A DNA stretch of 64,000 nucleotides from CAZWSX01 sp964636985 (GCA_964636985.1 CAZWSX010000005.1:186001-250000), one strand, 5' to 3'; shown: positions 40,364 through 49,420, counted from the stretch's first letter. The notes: a model not told the origin generated them from the letters alone. Translations and numbers: made by a program.

Positions 40364-42919
40364 CTAACCCTTGGATAGCCAGTTGAGCGTGTCTTTCCAC
40401 TCGTCACGGGAGAATCGCGTGGTGGTCTGGAAGTTCCGCTCGGCGGGGATCCGCTCGAGAACCACTTTGGCCTGCTCTAGTGCACTGCGCGCGGCATCGT
40501 GCCGCCCCAACTTCCGGTGACAGGCCGCGAGTTGCACGTAGGCTTCCAGCGCCTCGGGCTCCTGCTGCCAACGCGACGCCGTTGTGGAATAGACCTTGAT
40601 CGCGTCTTCCCACTTTTCCAGGTCGTACAAGCAACCCGCTTTCGCGAAGTAGCTATTGCGAATCATCAGCTGCTCGATGGACTGGATCGAATCGGCATCG
40701 TTCCGCGCGTGCAACAAGCTGATGAACCGATCGTACGCGAGAATCGCCGACTCCAGGCGCGCCCGCATTTCGCGGAGTCGTGCCGCGCGGCCTGTTTCCA
40801 GGCTTTCCACCGTGAGCCGGCGGCGAGCTCGTTCGGCGGCTCGCCGGTGGGACTCACCCAGCAGGAAGAGAGCCAACTCCGCTTGCGGCGCTTCGGGATA
40901 CCGATTGAGTGCCGCTTCGAGCGATTCCGAGGCCTTATCGAATCCCTCGTAAGCGTCCGACCACGACGTTGTGAGCGCGGGCGAGCCGTCGAAATTGGCG
41001 GCATCGAACTGCGTTCGCTTGGCCTTGGCTTCACGTTGCCGGGCTTCTTCGAACCAGAGTTCGCCTAACAGGAACTGCGAATCTCGCCATTCCGTACTGC
41101 GGGGCGATAGCGCGTCGTGCGTGAGGTTCACCAACAACAGATCTCTTGCTCCCGAGAGATCGCCCGATTCGCGTGCCGCTTTGGCGGCCAGCACTCTTGC
41201 CCGGTAGATGTTGGGGTCGGCGGGGAAACGCTCGATGAAACTCTTCAGCGTTTCGAGCGCTGTTTTGCTGTGTCCCAGCGAGAGTTCCGCCTCACAGCGA
41301 GCCAGTGCGATCGCGATGCTGCTTTGTGCAGAATCGTACTTGTTGTGCTCGGCAACCACTTCCAGCGTGCGAACGAAATCATGTCCTTTAAGAAAGAACT
41401 CGGCCGATTCCTGCAATTCGAGCAAAAAACGCCGCTCCCCAAAGGAGTTCCAAGCCAATTCGCGCGTCGCCTGTGCCGCCAAACGCCACTGCTGCCGAGC
41501 GGCAATTTGAAACTTTTTGGCTTCGGCACTCTTTTGCGAGCGAGCCTGCTCTTCGGCATGGCGTGCAGAGGCCTTGTGAATGGTCGCTTTCCATCGGAGG
41601 AGCTGCGCGGCATCGATCAATCCGGTGGGCATATCACAAAACGACAAGGCCGTCTCAAAGTTGCCGTGGGCCGCGTAGAGTCCTTGCAGGTCTTCCACGC
41701 GGCGGCGAAATCCCGCGATTTGGCCCGGCCCCAAGGTGGCGCCGGAGGCGACGAATTCGGACGCCGTGCGAAGGACCGCCTTCGCCGAGGCATCGTCGTT
41801 TCCCTGCGCCGTTAACATCTCGGCTTCCGCCAGCGCGGCTAAGATTCCAGCGGGTGTGTAGGCAAAGAGCTGCCGCGTGCGCGATAGTTCCAACAAGGCG
41901 GCGTCCTGGTCTCCCATGAAGCGCTGGCACATCGCCATGGCGTAGCGCAGTTCGGCATCGGTTCTGGAGCCGATTTCCTCGGCACTTACTTTGCGCATAC
42001 GTTGCAGGAGTTGTTGCCACCCCTCCACCGAGACGCTCGCGGGGTCCTCGGCGACCTTGCCCTCCTGCGTGCGGAACGACAACAGCGCCAATTCGGGGCT
42101 GTTGATCTCCAGGCCATCAAGGATTTTTTGAGCGTCGTCGAAGTCCTGTTTCAACACATGGGCTTCCACTTGCAGCAGCGTCGTGGCGCTGCGGTCCTCG
42201 GCGCTGATTTCCGGCTCGGCCAGAATCTTGTCGATGTGCGCGAGCGCGATGTCGAGCCGCGGCGGCTCAACGCGAAGAGCCGACTCGGCCGCGATGTGCT
42301 CAACTTCCATCCGCGCGATTTCTGGCGGCGGCACGGCTTCATGCGACGAGTCGGCGGGCTCTTCTTGATCGAGGGCCTGACTGGCAATCGCCAGCGCCTC
42401 GCCAAAACGGCTGTTGCGGTACAACGAACGCGCCCAGTGGCTGAGAAGTTCGTACGCGCGCTCGGGAACGCCGCCACGGATGTGTGATTCGGAGAGGAAC
42501 TCGGAAGCAAGAATATCGAAATTGGCGCGTTGCGAATCGGAACGAGCGTGCGTGGCTTCCCGCTCGAGCGTGACGCCTAGGGCCAGGCAAACTCGGGCCT
42601 GAGCCTCGTCGTCTTCATTTTGTTCGGCCGGAACCAAGAGCGCTTGCTTCCGCACTTCGGATGCGTCGCCGGCATCGAGTGCTTCGAGCACTAGCTCGCT
42701 CGGATCCCCTTTTTCTTCTTTATCGACATGCGCCTTGGGCGACAGCATCCACATAAAGAAGCCGCCCGCGAGCATCGTCCCCGTCACGAAACCGGCGACA
42801 ATGAGAACCGTCGTGCCGCGCGCACCCAGCCGTTTGCGCAGTTCACCAAACGCCGCGATCGCGCGCGACGATAGCGTAACGCGCGGAGCGGGTGCCGGTG
42901 ACTCTGCGGCCGGTTGCAT
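40364..42919 (-). CDS. Large membrane-anchored TPR repeat protein
   Basis: An 851-residue protein. One transmembrane helix lies near residues 37-58 (TTVLIVAGFVTGTMLAGGFFMWM). The rest is helical and rich in Ala, Glu and Leu, with tetratricopeptide-type pairs of helices along its length: DPNIYRARVLAAKAARESGD, AELALFLLGESHRRAAERARR, EALEAYVQLAACHRKLGRHD. It is a scaffold, likely in the periplasm, with no catalytic motif. It precedes the flagellar chaperone and kinase genes on the same strand, its end 12 bases from the chaperone start. It may belong to the flagellar operon or be an upstream housekeeping gene. Confidence 0.75.
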   Translation of the reverse strand: MQPAAESPAPAPRVTLSSRAIAAFGELRKRLGARGTTVLIVAGFVTGTMLAGGFFMWMLSPKAHVDKEEKGDPSELVLEALDAGDASEVRKQALLVPAEQNEDDEAQARVCLALGVTLEREATHARSDSQRANFDILASEFLSESHIRGGVPERAYELLSHWARSLYRNSRFGEALAIASQALDQEEPADSSHEAVPPPEIARMEVEHIAAESALRVEPPRLDIALAHIDKILAEPEISAEDRSATTLLQVEAHVLKQDFDDAQKILDGLEINSPELALLSFRTQEGKVAEDPASVSVEGWQQLLQRMRKVSAEEIGSRTDAELRYAMAMCQRFMGDQDAALLELSRTRQLFAYTPAGILAALAEAEMLTAQGNDDASAKAVLRTASEFVASGATLGPGQIAGFRRRVEDLQGLYAAHGNFETALSFCDMPTGLIDAAQLLRWKATIHKASARHAEEQARSQKSAEAKKFQIAARQQWRLAAQATRELAWNSFGERRFLLELQESAEFFLKGHDFVRTLEVVAEHNKYDSAQSSIAIALARCEAELSLGHSKTALETLKSFIERFPADPNIYRARVLAAKAARESGDLSGARDLLLVNLTHDALSPRSTEWRDSQFLLGELWFEEARQREAKAKRTQFDAANFDGSPALTTSWSDAYEGFDKASESLEAALNRYPEAPQAELALFLLGESHRRAAERARRRLTVESLETGRAARLREMRARLESAILAYDRFISLLHARNDADSIQSIEQLMIRNSYFAKAGCLYDLEKWEDAIKVYSTTASRWQQEPEALEAYVQLAACHRKLGRHDAARSALEQAKVVLERIPAERNFQTTTRFSRDEWKDTLNWLSKG

Positions 42920-43309
42920 GTGGGAGCGAGCGCTCGCCTCTATAACTTGAGCGAATCCGAGAAAAATCTTGGACGCTTGTAAAGCAAGGTCGCGATCAGT
43001 GTCAATGGAAACGCATGGCGCGATATCGTTGACGGCACATTTCGCCGACTGCAGGCATGCACTTTGGCGGATTTTGCACAGATAGCGTGGGTGCCTCTTG
43101 CAACGCCAAAACCGCAGTCAAAACGTGGAAATTGGGCAAAACTCGCGATTCTGTTAAATCGCGTGGCATTATCTGTGTCCAGGTCGTTAAGATGCGGAAA
43201 TACGAGGTTCGGGGAATATTGGACCGCGCCCGAAACTTCCCAGATTGTGTGCTCGTCTCGATGGAAGTTCGCGCCACAGGGCTTACGCCAGGCTTCGAGG
43301 TTGACTGGT
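42920..43309. other. Divergent intergenic region
   Basis: This region separates the minus-strand TPR gene from the plus-strand M50-like gene. The plus-strand frame is open through part of it, but without family similarity. GAGG at 43297-43300 serves the ATG at 43310. No repeats, tRNA or terminators were seen. Confidence 0.5.
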
Positions 43310-44461
43310 ATGTCGTCGGCACGGAATTGGAGCCTTTTCCTTGGCCACTGGGGCGGCGTTTCCGTTCGCGGCCACATCAGCATCGCGCTGGTGGGTCTGC
43401 TGATCCTGGCCATCATCGCGCCGGCTGTCGCGCTCCCTTCGCCAGCACCAGTTGTTGCCGAAAACGCCGGTACACCTGCGACCGATCCGCCTGCGGCAGT
43501 GCTTCCTAGTGCCCAGTTGCCTAGCGCGAACTCAGACATCCTCGTTAAATCGGGTTTGGCGGTTGCGATTTATTTCTTCTCGGTGGTGCTGCACATCGTG
43601 ACACACGTGGCGGCCGCTCGACGCTGCGGCACCAAGATCAACGGAATTGTCATCGGCCCCTGGGGCGAGATCGATGCGCTCGAGCTTCCCCGCGATCACG
43701 AGCACGCGCTCCATGTATTGATCGCCGGGCTCGCGGCAAACCTGGTTCTGTGCGTCGGCGCGATTCTGGCCATTTCCCAGATTCCCAATTTCCAACCTGC
43801 AACTCTGCTGGGCTTGCTGGAGAAGACGGGCCTCGTAGAAGGATCGCGTCTGTTGTTTGCCTGCAAGTGGACGATCCTGATCAACCTTTCCCTCGCGGTG
43901 CTCAACCTGATTCCGTTTTTTCCGTTCGACGCCGCTTACGGCGCCCTGCGAATCGTCCAATGGGTCGACCCGCAAGTCGATCGCGTGCGATGGCAGAAGG
44001 TGGTTTCGTTTGTGGGGCGGCTGGCGGGCGTTGCCTGCCTTTGCATCGCGTCGCTTACTTCGTTTGCCAACACCTCGTACATCGTGGCGCCGGCTTGGCT
44101 TTTGGCGGCGCTCGGCCTGGTCCTTTGTTTTTGCCCGGGCGAATCCGATCCGCTGTGGACCACGATTTCCGAATCGGCGCGCATTCAAACCAACATCGGC
44201 ATGAGCGCGGCGCGGGTTTCGCCGTCGCGATCCGAGTCGCCCGGCGGTGGAACGGGCGATGGCCTTTCGACCGCGCTTCGTCGTGTCTCCGAAGCCGCCA
44301 CGGTGCTGTCGGCCGAAGAACAAGCGCGCCAAGACGACGAGCGGATGGACAATATTCTGGCCAAACTGCACGAGCGCGGCATGAGCGCGCTTTCTATCGA
44401 TGAGCAAGAAACACTTCGCCGCGTGAGCCAACGCTACAAGAATAAACGGCCGAGTAAGTGA
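43310..44461 (+). CDS. Site-2 protease-like (M50-like) membrane protein lacking catalytic Glu
   Basis: A 383-residue polytopic membrane protein. Transmembrane segments lie near residues 20-42, 80-105, 125-155, 180-205, 230-255 and 265-285. The second holds VVLHIVTHVAAARRCG, in the place of the HExxH zinc motif of site-2 proteases, with HIVTH at residues 95-99, so the catalytic Glu is Ile. The second signature, NLxPxxPxD, is present as NLIPFFPFDAAYG with Asp207. The C-terminal 70 residues (DNILAKLHERGMSALSIDEQ) resemble tails of planctomycete rhomboid and M50 proteins. The protein probably binds metal weakly, or not at all, and may be a pseudoprotease. The ATG at 43310 has GAGG 9 bases upstream. 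Confidence 0.75.
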   Translation: MSSARNWSLFLGHWGGVSVRGHISIALVGLLILAIIAPAVALPSPAPVVAENAGTPATDPPAAVLPSAQLPSANSDILVKSGLAVAIYFFSVVLHIVTHVAAARRCGTKINGIVIGPWGEIDALELPRDHEHALHVLIAGLAANLVLCVGAILAISQIPNFQPATLLGLLEKTGLVEGSRLLFACKWTILINLSLAVLNLIPFFPFDAAYGALRIVQWVDPQVDRVRWQKVVSFVGRLAGVACLCIASLTSFANTSYIVAPAWLLAALGLVLCFCPGESDPLWTTISESARIQTNIGMSAARVSPSRSESPGGGTGDGLSTALRRVSEAATVLSAEEQARQDDERMDNILAKLHERGMSALSIDEQETLRRVSQRYKNKRPSK

Positions 44462-44464
44462 GAA

Positions 44465-44594
44465 GTAGCATGGACATTCTTGTCCGTGCGAGGTGCGGCT
44501 CCTCAGATATCGTGATTAATAACCTTCCTCTTAAAAGTAGCGCGTTCTAGGTTGGACACCTCACTCCGCACGGACTGGAAAGTCCGTGCTACTT
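44465..44594. repeat. MITE-like foldback element
   Basis: An imperfect terminal inverted repeat of 26 bases. AGTAGCATGGACATTCTTGT and following bases (44465-44490) pair with the complement at 44569-44594; an inner GAGGTG/CACCTC pair extends the stem. Each end contains its own palindrome (GGACATTCTTGTCC, GGACTGGAAAGTCC). The element starts three bases after the stop codon of the M50-like gene. Related starts occur at 19994 and 50620. It encodes no protein, so any movement would need a transposase elsewhere. Confidence 0.65.
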
Positions 44595-44604
44595 TTCTGT
44601 TGTC

Positions 44605-45300
44605 CTACTGTGGAACCGACAGCGGTTTGCCGTTGTCGGCCGCCGACAATTTCAGGATGAACGGCACTGCTTGGACGGCCCATTTTTGTGGCGACGGGTA
44701 ATGATCCGCATCGCTGCTGAAGCATTGCCGCAGCATATCGGTGTTGATGACGCCGGGGTTGAGCGGCACGGCCGCCATGCCCTTGGGCAATTCCATGGCC
44801 AGGGCCAGCGTCAGCCCTTCGACGGCATATTTGCTGGCACAGTACGGCGCAACTTCGGGTGCCGTCGAGCGGCCCCAGCCCGAGCTGAAGTTGACGATGA
44901 CGCCTTGCTGTTGCCGCACCATCGCTGGGAGGAAGTGCTTACAAACGTGAAAAACGCCGATCACGTTGGCCTCGATCAGCCGGCGAAAGTCCGCCGAGGG
45001 GATTTCCCACAGCTTGGCCGGATCGTTCATCATCGCGGCGTTGTTGATTAACAGATCAGGCGGGCCAACGCTCGAGATCACATCGTGGGCCCACTGCGAA
45101 ACCGCCGTCTCATCCGTAACGTCGACTACGCTGAACCGGCTGGGGCCATGGTGGCGGCGGGAAAGTTCCTCGATCGCACTGGCGTTTCGGCTGCAACCGA
45201 CAACCGTGTGCCCGCGGTCGATAAACGCTTCGCACATCGCGTATCCCAGTCCGCGTGCCACTCCAGTCAAGACAATCGTTCGTTGCTTTTCTTCAGCCAT
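44605..45300 (-). CDS. Short-chain dehydrogenase/reductase
   Basis: A 231-residue SDR enzyme. The nucleotide-binding TGVARGLG motif lies at the start (residues 12-19), with LLINNAAM, the catalytic Ser region VNFSSGWGRS, and YCASKYAVEGL containing the YxxxK pair. It is a classical NAD(P)-dependent oxidoreductase; the substrate cannot be read from the sequence. The C-terminus ends with a PLSVPQ tail. It is a single gene beside the foldback element, divergent from the DUF309 gene 76 bases away, so both promoters share the short gap. Confidence 0.9.
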   Translation of the reverse strand: MAEEKQRTIVLTGVARGLGYAMCEAFIDRGHTVVGCSRNASAIEELSRRHHGPSRFSVVDVTDETAVSQWAHDVISSVGPPDLLINNAAMMNDPAKLWEIPSADFRRLIEANVIGVFHVCKHFLPAMVRQQQGVIVNFSSGWGRSTAPEVAPYCASKYAVEGLTLALAMELPKGMAAVPLNPGVINTDMLRQCFSSDADHYPSPQKWAVQAVPFILKLSAADNGKPLSVPQ

Positions 45301-45376
45301 CGCATGTGCCTAATCGGGAGAGTTTTGTTGTTCTCGGATGCTTTACAATGTTCGATCGTATCGCCTGCCGCCGCGA

Positions 45377-45910
45377 ATGAAAACCATGAACCGACTGCTG
45401 CCCCAACGCGAACTGCCGCCGTATAGCTACGTGCCGGGGCGATGGCCGCATCCTATTCGCGAATCAAACGGCCACAGCTTTGGACACCGGCCTCCGCCTC
45501 TGGAACCAAACTGCATGAACGCCCCGCACCAGTGTGCGGAGTGGCTGTACGGTATCGACCTTTTTCACCATGGCTTCTACTGGGAGGCTCATGAGTCCTG
45601 GGAAGCCGTCTGGCAGGCGCTCGGGCGAAACAGCGACGACGCACACCTCGTCAAATCGCTCATCAAGCTCGCCGCCGCAGGGGTGAAGGCGAGAGAGAAT
45701 AACGCCGAAGGAGTGCGAAAACACGCCGCACGTTGCGAAGAACTGGCATCTTCGAAATACGCGATCGAACACCCGCAGCGATTTGGCGTCGCGTGGGATA
45801 CCGTCGCAAAACTCGCCCATTCGGTAGCGGCCAACGCCGCGAGGTTATGCCGATCCGACAACGAACCAGTTCGGATCGTGTTCGACTTCGCGCTGCCTAT
45901 TTGCCAATAG
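45377..45910 (+). CDS. DUF309 domain-containing protein
   Basis: A 177-residue protein whose central part holds the DUF309 signature: GIDLFHHGFYWEAHESWEAV with WQALG, then SLIKLAAAGVKARENN. This small helical domain family, widespread in bacteria, has no settled biochemical function; the conserved His, Trp and Glu residues suggest a binding site. The N-terminal 45 residues are Pro/Arg-rich and variable, so the start (45377 or 45386) is uncertain. Its last 14 bases overlap the end of the convergent pgsA gene. Confidence 0.82.
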   Translation: MKTMNRLLPQRELPPYSYVPGRWPHPIRESNGHSFGHRPPPLEPNCMNAPHQCAEWLYGIDLFHHGFYWEAHESWEAVWQALGRNSDDAHLVKSLIKLAAAGVKARENNAEGVRKHAARCEELASSKYAIEHPQRFGVAWDTVAKLAHSVAANAARLCRSDNEPVRIVFDFALPICQ

Positions 45911-46559
45911 AGGCGTTATGGCGCATCAGCTTCCAGGCGGCGATAATGTATTCGACGCCCGAGTAAACCGTGCTGACGACGGCCAGCCAGACGCAACCGA
46001 TCGTGGAGTACTTGAGCCAATCGGGAATCGCTTGCTTGGTATCGGCGTAGTAGAGGCACAGCATGGCCGCGACAACGGCGGCACACTGAAAAACCATCTT
46101 CCACTTGCCCGACCATTTGGCGGAGAAGTCGCCGCCACCTTGCTCGATCGCGCTTCGCAGCGCGGTAACCAGCATTTCACGCCCCACGACGACGACAGCC
46201 ATCCAACCAGCAATTCCGAATCCATCTTGGTTGGCGTGCCGTTGCTCGGCGGCAAGAATGATAAACGTCCCGCAGATGATGATCTTGTCGACGAAGGGGT
46301 CGAGCACTCGGCCGACCTTCGTGATCTGATTGAAAGTGCGGGCCCACCAGCCGTCGATCCAATCGGTCGACACGGCCACCAGAAAGGCGACGAGCGCCGC
46401 GACGTCCATGGTCGGCGTTCGCCACGGGATCAACGCAAAGACGAGAAACGACAGAATCAACCGGATCAGCGACAACGTGTTGGGGACGTTGACGACAACG
46501 TTCGAGGCCTCGGTTGATTTTGCCTCTGCTGAATTCGCCTTGGTGGGCGGCGCGTTCAT
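45897..46559 (-). CDS. pgsA: CDP-diacylglycerol--glycerol-3-phosphate 3-phosphatidyltransferase
   Basis: A 220-residue integral membrane enzyme of the CDP-alcohol phosphatidyltransferase family. The signature DGx2ARx8Gx3Dx3D is complete in DGWWARTFNQITKVGRV and the following LDPFVDK (residues about 70-95). The pattern of transmembrane helices is normal. It makes phosphatidylglycerophosphate from CDP-diacylglycerol, the first committed step to phosphatidylglycerol and cardiolipin. A 25-residue hydrophilic N-terminal tail precedes the first helix. The gene is 17 bases downstream of rimO on the same strand, a pairing often seen in bacteria. Confidence 0.92.
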   Translation of the reverse strand: MNAPPTKANSAEAKSTEASNVVVNVPNTLSLIRLILSFLVFALIPWRTPTMDVAALVAFLVAVSTDWIDGWWARTFNQITKVGRVLDPFVDKIIICGTFIILAAEQRHANQDGFGIAGWMAVVVVGREMLVTALRSAIEQGGGDFSAKWSGKWKMVFQCAAVVAAMLCLYYADTKQAIPDWLKYSTIGCVWLAVVSTVYSGVEYIIAAWKLMRHNASIGK

Positions 46560-46576
46560 GGGCGTGCCCTATGGGT

Positions 46577-47962
46577 CTATCGCGGTTTACTGGTGGCGTA
46601 GGCGATTAAGTCGTAGTCGTTCACGCCCACGACTTCGCATGTCACGATTTTTCCGGCGGCGAGCCGCGGGCCGCTGACAAACACCGCGCTGTCCACATCG
46701 GGAGCATCGGCCGTCGAGCGGCCGACCCAAGCATCCCGCTGTCCAGCGACCGGTTGGTCGAGAATCACATCGATCTGCTTGCCGACCATCGCGGCATTGC
46801 GTTCGAATGCGATTTGCTGCTGGACTTCCATCAGCCTCGCGCGGCGCGATTCTTTGATCTCGTCGGACAAATGCTCGTCCAGATTCACCGCCGGTGTTCC
46901 GGGTTCGAGCGAGTAGGTGAAGACGCCCATGTGCTCGAAGCGTTGCTGCTTAACGAACTCGACAAGCTCGGCGAACTGCTCTTCCGTCTCGCCAGGGAAG
47001 CCCGTGATGAACGTCGTCCGCATCGTGAGATTGGGAATGCCGGCTCGCAACTTCGCGATCAAGGCTTCCGTTTCGGCGCGCGTGACGCGGCGGGCCATCC
47101 TTCGCAGCATCGTGTCGTTGATGTGCTGCAGCGGCATGTCGAGGTACGGGACGATCTTGCGGCTCTTGCCGAGGACCTCGACCAGCTCATCGGTGATGTA
47201 CATCGGATAGAAGTACATCAGCCGAATCCATTCGATGCCGATGACCCCTTCGAGCCGCCGCAGCAGTTCGGCCAGCATCGGCTTGCCGTCGATGTCGATG
47301 CCGTAGTAGGTGGTGTCCTGGGCGACAATGATCAACTCGCGGACGCCGTCTTGCGCGAGTTGCGAGGCTTCGGCGACGATGTCGTCCATTTGCTTGGACG
47401 CGTGCTTACCGCGCATCTTGGGGATCGCGCAGAACGTGCACAGCCGATCGCAACCTTCGCTAATCTTGAGATAGGCGAAGTGCTTAGGGGTAATCCGCAG
47501 GCGGTTCTGGTCGTTGAGGGCACGAATCGGCGCCGGTTGAAAAACGGATCGCTGTTCGGCCTGCCGTCCCACCAAGCGGTCGGCAACCTTAGTAATCTCT
47601 TCGCGGCCGAACACACCGACTAGAAAATCGATCTCAGGACGCTCGATGAGCAGCTCTTCCTTTTGCCGCTCGGCCAGGCAGCCAGAAACAATGACGCCCT
47701 TTGTTCCGCCCAGTTTCTTAAGGGCGATCATTTCGTCGATGGCCGAAAACGATTCCGTCCGCGCGCGTTCGATGAAGCCGCAGGTGTTCACGACAACGAA
47801 ATCGGAGCCCTTGGGATCGTCGACCAGGTCGTAGCCATCGATCTGGAGCAAGCCCAGCATCCGCTCGCTGTCGACCAGATTCTTGGGGCAGCCCAAGCTC
47901 ACGAAGGCATACCGGCCTTTAGACTCCGGGGGCTTTTGCGGGATGTATGGTGTTGGTTTCAT
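46577..47962 (-). CDS. rimO: Ribosomal protein S12 methylthiotransferase RimO
   Basis: A 461-residue radical SAM methylthiotransferase. The N-terminal UPF0004 domain has cysteines in SLGCPKNLVDSERMLG, NTCGF and VSGCLAERQ that bind the auxiliary 4Fe-4S cluster. The radical SAM cluster motif CDRLCTFC lies near residue 158, followed by LDMPLQHI and the RimO-type TFITGFPGET. A C-terminal TRAM domain (WVGRSTADAPDVDSAVFV) ends the protein. It adds a methylthio group to an Asp of ribosomal protein S12. RimO and not MiaB is chosen because of the SLGCPKN start and the VPYLDMPLQH segment. Confidence 0.95.
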   Translation of the reverse strand: MKPTPYIPQKPPESKGRYAFVSLGCPKNLVDSERMLGLLQIDGYDLVDDPKGSDFVVVNTCGFIERARTESFSAIDEMIALKKLGGTKGVIVSGCLAERQKEELLIERPEIDFLVGVFGREEITKVADRLVGRQAEQRSVFQPAPIRALNDQNRLRITPKHFAYLKISEGCDRLCTFCAIPKMRGKHASKQMDDIVAEASQLAQDGVRELIIVAQDTTYYGIDIDGKPMLAELLRRLEGVIGIEWIRLMYFYPMYITDELVEVLGKSRKIVPYLDMPLQHINDTMLRRMARRVTRAETEALIAKLRAGIPNLTMRTTFITGFPGETEEQFAELVEFVKQQRFEHMGVFTYSLEPGTPAVNLDEHLSDEIKESRRARLMEVQQQIAFERNAAMVGKQIDVILDQPVAGQRDAWVGRSTADAPDVDSAVFVSGPRLAAGKIVTCEVVGVNDYDLIAYATSKPR

Positions 47963-47968
47963 AATCGT

Positions 47969-48307
47969 TCAGTACTTCACTGCGGGCACTTGGGCGTACC
48001 GAGTAACGTCCGTCCCCAAAATCGCAACCATTTGTTGGAGGAAGTTCAGCGGCTCCGCATCCGCCGTCAAAATGATCTGATAGTTCGTAGGCGTTGGGCA
48101 GCCAGGTATCCAAGTCTCAATGGTTCGGTCGTCATCTGTCTTCGTGACATTCATTCCCAATCTCGGCCCTTCCGAGACGCCGTATTCCCAATGGTCGTGC
48201 GTGTCAAACGTAAACGAAGGCAAATCGAAGACTCGCTCAAGTTGCTTGCAAACTCTTCCCAATTCCGCTGTTGAGTTGGCGGCGTAGTAAAAATTCACTC
48301 GTGGCAT
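47969..48307 (-). CDS. Conserved hypothetical small protein upstream of rimO
   Basis: A 112-residue soluble protein, beginning MPRVNFYYAANSTAEL. It has alternating beta and alpha segments, several aromatic residues (YYAAN, HDHWEYGV, YQIILTAD), no signal peptide and no cysteine cluster. I cannot place it in a family. The stop codon is 6 bases from the rimO start and both are minus-strand, so co-transcription and perhaps translational coupling are likely. It could be a small ligand-binding or antitoxin-like protein; nothing in the sequence decides. Confidence 0.65.
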   Translation of the reverse strand: MPRVNFYYAANSTAELGRVCKQLERVFDLPSFTFDTHDHWEYGVSEGPRLGMNVTKTDDDRTIETWIPGCPTPTNYQIILTADAEPLNFLQQMVAILGTDVTRYAQVPAVKY

Positions 48308-48635
48308 CAGCTACTAGCTTCTTGGAGTCTTAAGCACACCTCATGACAGCGGCTCGTTGATTGACTAGCCGGGGGCTGGTGCTGGTATTTGTCGGTACTG
48401 GCGGGCGGCATCCACAAACTCCTGGGCAGATCGCTCGCCACCGGCATAGCGGTGGCCGATCGCCACAAACGAATCCCTTAGTGTAGGGCGGCAAGCGATG
48501 CCTTACCATGGCTTAGGATCGCGGAAATCCGCGTTTGTGTGAATTACCGGCCCAATAGGGGCCGCTGGACGAACGGGAGTCCGCTCTCGAACAATCGAAT
48601 CGACGGTCGCAAATCTGGGTTTGAGGGGTTGTCGC
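48308..48635. other. Intergenic region with possible decayed reading frame
   Basis: On the minus strand 48365-48502 a 45-codon open stretch ending in TAG has protein-like composition (SFVAIGHRYAGGERSAQEFV) but no start codon, and a stop lies just before it. It could be the tail of a lost gene. The rest holds no feature except the GAGGGG box at 48624-48629 that serves aat. Confidence 0.3.
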
Positions 48636-49415
48636 GTGTTCGAATGGCTGGCCAGGGCGCTGCTTCTCAAAATCGCCGCGCCGGCTGACGACCCGGCGAT
48701 GGAGGAGTTCGGCCAAACCGAGGACCAGGTTTATCAAGAAGCCTTGCGACGGCTCGATCCAGCTCATGCCGATGCCACGGGGCTTGTTTTCGCCGGCGGC
48801 AAACTCTCACGGCCGTGGCTGTTGGCCGCGTATCATCGCGGGGCCTTTCCTTGGCCGTTTGGCACGCGGCGAGGCATCACGCTGGCCTGGTTCTCGCCTG
48901 ATCCGCGGGCGGTGCTACCACTGGAGCGGTTTCACATTCCGCGCCGGCTTGTCCGCCGGCTGCGGCAAAAGCAATGGCAGATCACCTGCGACACCGCCTT
49001 TGCCAAAGTGATTACGCACTGTGCGACGGTCGAACGGGCGAACGCCAGCGGCACCTGGATTACGCCGACCTTGGCGCGGGCCTACGGGCAATTGCATCGC
49101 GATGGGATCGCGCACAGTGTCGAAGCGTGGAGCGACGGGCAACTCGTCGGCGGCATTTACGGCGTGGGCTTTGGGAGCTACTTCGCCGGGGAATCGATGT
49201 TCCACTTCCAGGCCGATGCTTCGAAGGCGGCGCTCGCGGGATTGGTCGCAAGGCTGCGGCAACAAGGCTTCACGCTGTTCGACATCCAACAGCAATCGCC
49301 CCACATGCGAGAAATGGGGGCAATCGAAATCCCGCGCGATGAGTTCCTCGCGCGGCACGCCGAGGCGATCGGCAAAGACGTCTCGTTCGGTGCGAGCGGC
49401 GAAGTCTACCCGTAA
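48636..49415 (+). CDS. aat: Leucyl/phenylalanyl-tRNA--protein transferase
   Basis: A 259-residue aminoacyl-tRNA protein transferase. Motifs are GLVFAGGKLSRPWLLAAYHR with GAFPWP, WFSPDPRAVLPLERFHI, TWITPTLARAYGQLH, and the core VGGIYGVGFGSYFAGESMFH, then LVARLRQQGFTLFDIQQQSP. It attaches Leu or Phe to proteins with N-terminal Arg or Lys, marking them for ClpAP via ClpS. A GTG start at 48636 is chosen because GAGGGG is 6 bases upstream; a TTG lies 15 bases before it. The N-terminal 35 residues are an extension relative to the usual family start. Confidence 0.93.
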   Translation: MFEWLARALLLKIAAPADDPAMEEFGQTEDQVYQEALRRLDPAHADATGLVFAGGKLSRPWLLAAYHRGAFPWPFGTRRGITLAWFSPDPRAVLPLERFHIPRRLVRRLRQKQWQITCDTAFAKVITHCATVERANASGTWITPTLARAYGQLHRDGIAHSVEAWSDGQLVGGIYGVGFGSYFAGESMFHFQADASKAALAGLVARLRQQGFTLFDIQQQSPHMREMGAIEIPRDEFLARHAEAIGKDVSFGASGEVYP

Positions 49416-49420
49416 GTTGG

